Shown here piece after piece: positions 60,373 to 64,000 of a DNA stretch of 64,000 nt (position 1 is the first letter of the stretch; the number at the start of each line of letters is the position of its first letter). Under the pieces are notes generated by a model. The model saw nothing but the letters and a program-made list of their open reading frames with translations. It was not told the DNA's origin and searched no databases. The stretch is from Deltaproteobacteria bacterium (GTDB taxonomy: Bacteria; Myxococcota_A; UBA9160; PR03): contig JAPSFT010000016.1 of assembly GCA_035063765.1 (NCBI GenBank), positions 43,385-107,384 on the forward strand, written 5' to 3'. The position numbers and the translations under genes are program-made.

Positions 60373-60869
60373 CGCAGGTTCTCCCCGGCGAAGCGGAGCA
60401 GAAGGAGATCGTTCGCCGCTGCTGGTACTCGCACGACGGCCACTGGTTCCAGAGCGCCGCCGCCGAGCTCGGCATGGAGATGGCGAACCAGCTCAACCGC
60501 CGCGCGCTCCGCGCGCAGGGCGCCAGCGAGGCGCGGCGGCTGCGCAAGGCGCTCGGCATGCGAGAGATCTGCGGGCTCGACGATTTCCTTCGCCTCTTCG
60601 ATGCGCTCGCGAGCGTCCTCGTTCCTCCGCCGACAGCCGTCCGGCTCGAGCGGCCGGGAGATCGCTCCTACGCGATCCACGTCGATCGCTGCTTCGTCCA
60701 CGAGAGCGTCGTCCGGGCGGGAAACCCCGAGTCGTACCAGTGCGCCGTCTTCGACCGCATCGCCGGCTGGCACGACGGCGCGGGGCTTCCGCTCGCCAGC
60801 GAGCCGCCGGGCCTTCGCTGCGCGAAGGCCATGGGCGGCGTGTGCCACCGAACCCTCCAGCTCCGATAG
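60369..60869 (+). CDS. Hypothetical protein resembling DUF6125 family
   Basis: This 166-aa soluble protein begins 'MTQVLPGEAEQKEIVRRCWYSHDGHWF' and has 'ELGMEMANQLNRRALRAQG', 'HVDRCFVHESVVRAG' and 'YQCAVFDRIAGWHDG'. The W-x2-HD-x2-WF start and the later Cys residues recall DUF6125 / L-2-amino-thiazoline-4-carboxylate hydrolase-like proteins, which often sit beside TetR regulators. The function is unproven. Its ATG overlaps the stop of the TetR relic, so the two were once one operon. Confidence 0.65.
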   Translation: MTQVLPGEAEQKEIVRRCWYSHDGHWFQSAAAELGMEMANQLNRRALRAQGASEARRLRKALGMREICGLDDFLRLFDALASVLVPPPTAVRLERPGDRSYAIHVDRCFVHESVVRAGNPESYQCAVFDRIAGWHDGAGLPLASEPPGLRCAKAMGGVCHRTLQLR

Positions 60870-61213
60870 GATCGTCATGTCGCTTCGGGCATCGGAAGCG
60901 TTCGAGATCCCGCGCGGCACCCTCGCGCGCTTCGTCGCCGAGGAGGTGAGGCCGCCAGGGTGCCACCATCCTGGCAGTGGCTCCGTCTCGCTGCCGCCGC
61001 ATGGACGTGGGTGCGCAGGCGCGGCAGGTAGCGCCCGCCGCCGCCAGGCGGTCCTGGCGCGGCGCGCGCCTGTCGATTTCGCGACACGCGCTCGCTCCCC
61101 ACCGGCGCTCCTCCAGCATCCGAGAGCCCCACGAGCGGCGTCGCTCGGCCGGGCGGTAGACGAATGGTCGTCCCATGGAACGATTCGACCTGGTGTCACG
61201 AGGAGTGGAGCAG
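60870..61213. other. Intergenic region, 344 nt
   Basis: No supported gene. A short open stretch after an ATG at 60877 ('MSLRASEAFEIPRGTLARF') looks protein-like for about 25 codons and then becomes arbitrary; it may be debris of a lost gene. No promoter motif was seen for the following exported-protein gene. Confidence 0.45.
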
Positions 61214-61921
61214 ATGCGGATGAAGCATTGGCTGTCGAGTGCAGCGGTCGTGGGTCTGGTCGCGTCCAGTGCAGCCGGCGCGGCGACGATCACGGGTCTC
61301 TATTACGTCGCAGGCAGCGAGCTGCGCGCGGTCCCTTTCGACGGAACCGAGTTCACCTCGAGCGAAGCGGTCGTGCTCGAATCGCTGGATCCGAGCTGGA
61401 GCGGCCTCAGCTACGACGCCGCCGGCGGCGTTCTCTACTACGTCGCCGCCGGCGAGCTGCGGCGGGTGGATTTCGATGGCACCCAGTTCACGAGCTTGGG
61501 GACCACGCTCGAGACGCTGAGCCCGGGCTGGACGGGTTTCAGCTACGAGGTGGCCACGGACACGATCCACTACGTCGCGGATGGGTGGCTGCGGCGCGTC
61601 GGCTTCGACGGCGCGGACTTCACCGGCCTGGCCACCAACCTCCAGCTCCTCAGCCCGAGCTGGACCGGCTTCAGCTACGACGTGGCTGCCGGGATCGTCT
61701 ACTACGCGACCGGCGCCGATCTGTGGCGGGTCGGCTTCGACGGGACGAGCTTCACCAGCCTCGCCACCCATCTCGAGACGCTCGACCCGAGCTGGTCCGG
61801 CCTCAGCCTGATCTTCGAGGGAGACCCGCAGCCGTTCCCGATCCCGGAGCCGGGAACGATCGCTCTGCTGGGCATCGGCGTCGCCAGCCTGATCCTCGTA
61901 CGCGGCCGCCGGGCGCCCTGA
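61214..61921 (+). CDS. PEP-CTERM protein made of four 44-residue repeats
   Basis: This 235-aa exported protein has the signal peptide 'MRMKHWLSSAAVVGLVASSAAGAA', then four tandem repeats of about 44 residues. Each has the plan: (L/I/V)-(Y/H)-Y-x3-G/A-x-L-R-V-x-F-D-G-x-x-F-T-S, then 'LETL.P.W.G.SYD'. The sequence suggests a beta-propeller-like array with one blade per repeat. The tail 'IPEPGTIALLGIGVASLILVRGRRAP' is a classic PEP-CTERM signal. ATG preceded by GGAG twice. The function is unknown; probably surface-displayed. Confidence 0.88.
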   Translation: MRMKHWLSSAAVVGLVASSAAGAATITGLYYVAGSELRAVPFDGTEFTSSEAVVLESLDPSWSGLSYDAAGGVLYYVAAGELRRVDFDGTQFTSLGTTLETLSPGWTGFSYEVATDTIHYVADGWLRRVGFDGADFTGLATNLQLLSPSWTGFSYDVAAGIVYYATGADLWRVGFDGTSFTSLATHLETLDPSWSGLSLIFEGDPQPFPIPEPGTIALLGIGVASLILVRGRRAP

Positions 61922-62052
61922 CGCGCGAGGCGCCGCGCGGCCGATCGCGCGGCGCCTCTGCAGGATGCAGCGAGTCGGGGGTGGGCCGCGCAGGCGGCGC
62001 GCCCCCGGCTTCTTCTTCTCTCGCACCGGCGGCTTGGTCGCGAGCGCGATAG

Positions 62053-62520
62053 ATGCGCCAGATGCGATGGCCGCATGGGTTCGTTTCCCCATGCTGCGGA
62101 AGGCGAGGAAGCCATCGCCGGCACACGCGACGGCTGGAGCAGTGCCGGGCGTGTCGCTACGAGGCCTCGGCCACGGCTGGGACGATCTTCCACAAGACCC
62201 GGGTCCCGCTGCGGACCTGGTTCCTGGCGATCTTCTTCGTGGCACGTCACAAGAAGGGCATCTCGGCGCTGCAGCTGCAGCGCAACACGGGCCTCGGCAG
62301 CGATCAGACGGCCTGGACCCTCGTCCGCAAGATTCGCTCGGCGCTGAGCCATCGGCCCGGCTTCCGACTCACCGGTCGAGGCCGATGAGGCGTACGTGGG
62401 AGGCGCCGCATCAAGCGGGGTTCGCGGACGCGGCGCGCCGAACAAGACGGATCGCGGGCGTCGTCGAGCGACGAGAGCACTCGGCAGGCTCTGTCCGCTT
62501 GGCAGTCGTTCCTCGCGCAC
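62053..62520 (+). pseudogene. IS1595-family (ISXO2-like) transposase, frameshifted and truncated
   Basis: The first frame gives 'MRQMRWPHGFVSPCCGR...CRACRYEASATAGTIFHKTRVPLRTWFLAIFFVARHKKGISALQLQR', typical of the zinc-ribbon and lead-in of IS1595 transposases. From about 62375 the next frame supplies 'VEADEAYVGGA', the first catalytic Asp region, and from about 62450 a third frame gives 'IAGVVERREHSAGSVRLAVVP'. At least two frameshifts and loss of the C-terminal half show it is dead. No terminal inverted repeats or target duplication were identified. Confidence 0.8.
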
Positions 62521-62974
62521 CCGCGAAGAGCTGTAGATCCCGAGCGTCGAGGCGATCCGCTCGCGGAGCGCGTCGACGTGAGCACGGCCGATCCCCCGCG
62601 GAGCTCCGCGAAGCTCGGCGGCGGGGACCTCGCTCATCCGGCTCGTCCTCCCGGTGGCCCGGCGGCGGGCGGCGCGGAGCTTGGCTTGGAGGCATGGCGC
62701 CCTTCGCGCCCGAGCCGGCCGGCGCGCCAGCCCTTGCCGCCGCGGCACTCGCGGTGCTCGCGCTCCGCCGCCGGAGTCGAACCCCGGGCTCCGCCAAGCC
62801 CGCTCTCCTTGTGGGCAACGACACACGGCAAGGAGGAGTTCGGCGAGATCGCCCACCACGAGGAGCAGCCTACCGCGATCGAGAGCGCGCTGGACGTCCT
62901 GAGCAGCGTGCCCCCTATCCTGGTCGTCGCTATTCTCGGGCGGGTTCGCGCGGCTCGGGAGCGACGATGTGCTC
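62521..62974. other. Debris region between transposase relic and tRNA-like sequence
   Basis: No intact gene is supported. It contains a copy of a PEP-CTERM tail (separate entry) and, after it, a stretch that in one frame reads 'GKEEFGEIAHHEEQPTAIESALDVLSS', protein-like but with no recognised start or family. Confidence 0.45.
62679..62790 (+). pseudogene. Orphan PEP-CTERM tail
   Basis: This reads 'AWLGGMAPFAPEPAGAPALA' then 'AAALAVLALRRRS', nearly the same as the tail at about 54505-54606 ('AWFGGMAHFAPEPAAAPAIA...AALALRRRS'), with strong DNA identity continuing just past the stop position. Here the stop TGA has become CGA and there is no upstream signal peptide or body in frame. It is a duplicated gene end, or the surviving end of a lost paralogue. 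Confidence 0.7.
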
Positions 62975-63046
62975 GGGCGCGTAGCTCCGCGGTAGAGCGC
63001 CTGGTCTACACCCAGGATTTCGGCGGTTCGATCCCGTCCGCGCCCA
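62975..63046 (+). tRNA. Degenerate tRNA-Val-like sequence (anticodon UAC), possible pseudogene
   Basis: A complete cloverleaf is visible: acceptor GGGCGCG/CGCGCCC, anticodon stem CCTGG/CCAGG with loop TCTACAC (UAC), T arm with GTTCGATC. But A14 is C, the invariant U33 is C, and the 3' end continues as CCG and not CCA. These changes hit positions needed for folding and decoding, so it is probably a decayed copy of tRNA-Val. Confidence 0.6.
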
Positions 63047-63085
63047 CCGATTCGAGCGGCTGTACGTAGCAAGAGGGGGGTGGAG

Positions 63086-63883
63086 ATGCGGAAGGGACTG
63101 CTGTTTTGTCTTGCGCTAGCGCTGCCGTGGAAGGCGGGCGCGTTCATCGTGGACGCTGACACCGTCGCGCTCTGGCATTTCGATCCCGGACAGGAGCTCA
63201 TCGCCGCCGACAGCGGGCCGGGCGAGCTGGATCTGGCGCTCGACCGCTCGCCGGCGGACGGATCGGAGGGGAGCACGATTCCGGTCTTCACGACCGGATG
63301 CATCGGCGGTGCGCTGCGATTCCTGCACGGAACGTCCGAGGCCTACGGCGGCTATGGGGAAACCGCGAGCGGCTTCGCATTCGGCGCGAACGAGGTGTCG
63401 GTCGAGCTCTTGCTCCGAACCACGAGCACGACGTACGACCATCTGTTCGTCAGCCCGACTCGGTTCGTGGTCGTCCTCGATGGCGGAAAGGTCGGCTCCT
63501 TCGTGGGTGACGGGATGGGGTGGTCCAATACGGCCTCGTCGAACGTCTTGGTGAACGACGGCTCTTGGCACTACGTCGCCGTGACCTACGACGGGGCCGA
63601 TCTGCGGGTCTTCGTCGACGGAGCACTGGCCGGCGAAACGTCGTACGTCGCGACCATCGGCCCGATGTCGTCGTTCTACGTCGGCGGACGGGCCAACAAT
63701 TCCTTCTTCGCCGGCGACATCGACGAGGCTCGCCTCTCCTCGACCACGCGCGACCCCGCCGAGATTGCCGTCATCGCGGGCCTCGTCGCCGTGGAATGTC
63801 CCGAACCTACGAGCGCGCTCGCGGGAGCAGCCGCACTGGCCGTAGTCACGTTGCGGCGACGATATTCGCGCGGTTCCAGCTAG
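63086..63883 (+). CDS. LamG-like exported protein with PEP-CTERM-like tail
   Basis: This 265-aa protein has the signal peptide 'MRKGLLFCLALALPWKAGAF', followed by a concanavalin A-like/LamG (laminin G) domain: 'DTVALWHFDPG', 'EVSVELLLRTTSTTYDHLF', 'DGSWHYVAVTYDGADLRVFVDG' and 'YVGGRANNSFFAGDIDEARL'. The tail 'CPEPTSALAGAAALAVVTLRRRYSRG' is a PEP-CTERM-type sorting signal. LamG domains bind carbohydrates or protein surfaces. A GTG two codons upstream is an alternative start; the ATG has a GGGTGGAG ahead of it. Confidence 0.85.
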   Translation: MRKGLLFCLALALPWKAGAFIVDADTVALWHFDPGQELIAADSGPGELDLALDRSPADGSEGSTIPVFTTGCIGGALRFLHGTSEAYGGYGETASGFAFGANEVSVELLLRTTSTTYDHLFVSPTRFVVVLDGGKVGSFVGDGMGWSNTASSNVLVNDGSWHYVAVTYDGADLRVFVDGALAGETSYVATIGPMSSFYVGGRANNSFFAGDIDEARLSSTTRDPAEIAVIAGLVAVECPEPTSALAGAAALAVVTLRRRYSRGSS

Positions 63884-63921
63884 TGCCCTGTGTCGGAAGT
63901 TCGCCTGCATTCGATCGCGGC

Positions 63922-64000
63922 TACGGGCCGCTCGCAGCGTTGCGCTCCCTCCCCATGGCGACGGCCATGGCTCGGTCGCGCGCCTTGCGAGCGGCCCGTA
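63922..64000. repeat. Inverted repeat with nested palindrome at window end
   Basis: Perfect 15-bp arms (63922-63936 and 63986-64000) flank about 49 nt containing a second perfect arm pair CCATGGC/GCCATGG around GACG. The right arm ends exactly at the window edge, so it may be longer. It may be part of an insertion sequence end, or a large 3' hairpin of the LamG gene. Confidence 0.55.

Noticed and set aside
60877..60960. Possible gene start 'MSLRASEAFEIPRGTLARF'
   Set aside because: Only about 25 protein-like codons; compared with transposase N-termini by eye without a convincing match, and the continuation is arbitrary sequence.
62579..62640. Minus-strand start-like sequence 'MSEVPAAELRGAPRGIG' near the transposase relic
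   Set aside because: Protein-like for about 45 codons, but no ribosome-binding site, no recognised family, and it reads into the transposase relic; at most a gene fragment.

Overview
The window is a very GC-rich bacterial chromosome segment in which GTG starts, ATGA/GTGA stop-start overlaps and TGA/TAG stops are common. The gene content (split glycine decarboxylase, homodimeric AceE-type pyruvate dehydrogenase, a group 3b [NiFe] hydrogenase, PFOR of the NifJ type, paired wax-ester synthase/DGAT enzymes, and many proteins with PEP-CTERM-like tails) fits a deltaproteobacterial-grade lineage such as Myxococcota, Desulfobacterota or Binatota. That placement is inferred from gene content; there is no rRNA in the window.

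Region 1 (1-27 kb) is housekeeping and central metabolism. It holds gcvPA-gcvPB followed by an M48 lipoprotein protease; a MerR-TPR regulator; an HPF-like ribosome factor; a minus-strand set moeB - two small proteins - uvrA; tRNA-Leu(CAA) and tRNA-Ala(GGC); a membrane-anchored SDR; a plus-strand run of enoyl-CoA hydratase, MFS transporter, HCCA-isomerase-like protein, lipA, aceE, aceF and lpdA, in which lipoyl synthase sits beside the lipoylated complex it serves; then TerC, a small c-type cytochrome and a P-type ATPase.

Region 2 (27.5-42.5 kb) is redox metabolism. A tight plus-strand operon encodes the four subunits of a group 3b (sulfhydrogenase-type, NADP-linked) hydrogenase, hydB-hydG-hydD-hydA, followed directly by its maturation protease and hypA-B-C-D-E-F. 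The hypA product lacks the zinc-ribbon domain. Facing this operon, and overlapping it by 25 nt at the 3' ends, is a minus-strand pair of pyruvate:ferredoxin oxidoreductase and a DHOD-like flavoprotein.

Region 3 (42.5-48.5 kb) concerns storage lipid and gluconeogenesis. Two overlapping WS/DGAT genes diverge from a small basic helical (phasin-like) gene and PEP synthase. The intergenic region carries a perfect 20-bp palindrome and a textbook sigma-54 -24/-12 element.

Region 4 (48.5-64 kb) is accessory and decaying. It has several exported proteins with PEP-CTERM-like tails, a Gre-factor-like gene plus a broken copy of part of it, a methyltransferase, a large penicillin-acylase-family hydrolase, and a YeeE/YedE-type sulfur transporter pair whose partner metallo-beta-lactamase gene is a relic (stop codon and lost metal ligands). 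There is also a TetR relic with a preserved operator-like palindrome, a frameshifted IS1595-family transposase, a degenerate tRNA-Val-like sequence, a second copy of a PEP-CTERM tail, and a 15-bp inverted repeat ending at the window edge. Several genes are frameshifted; these could be true decay or, for single cases, assembly error. No CRISPR array, rRNA or prophage was seen.
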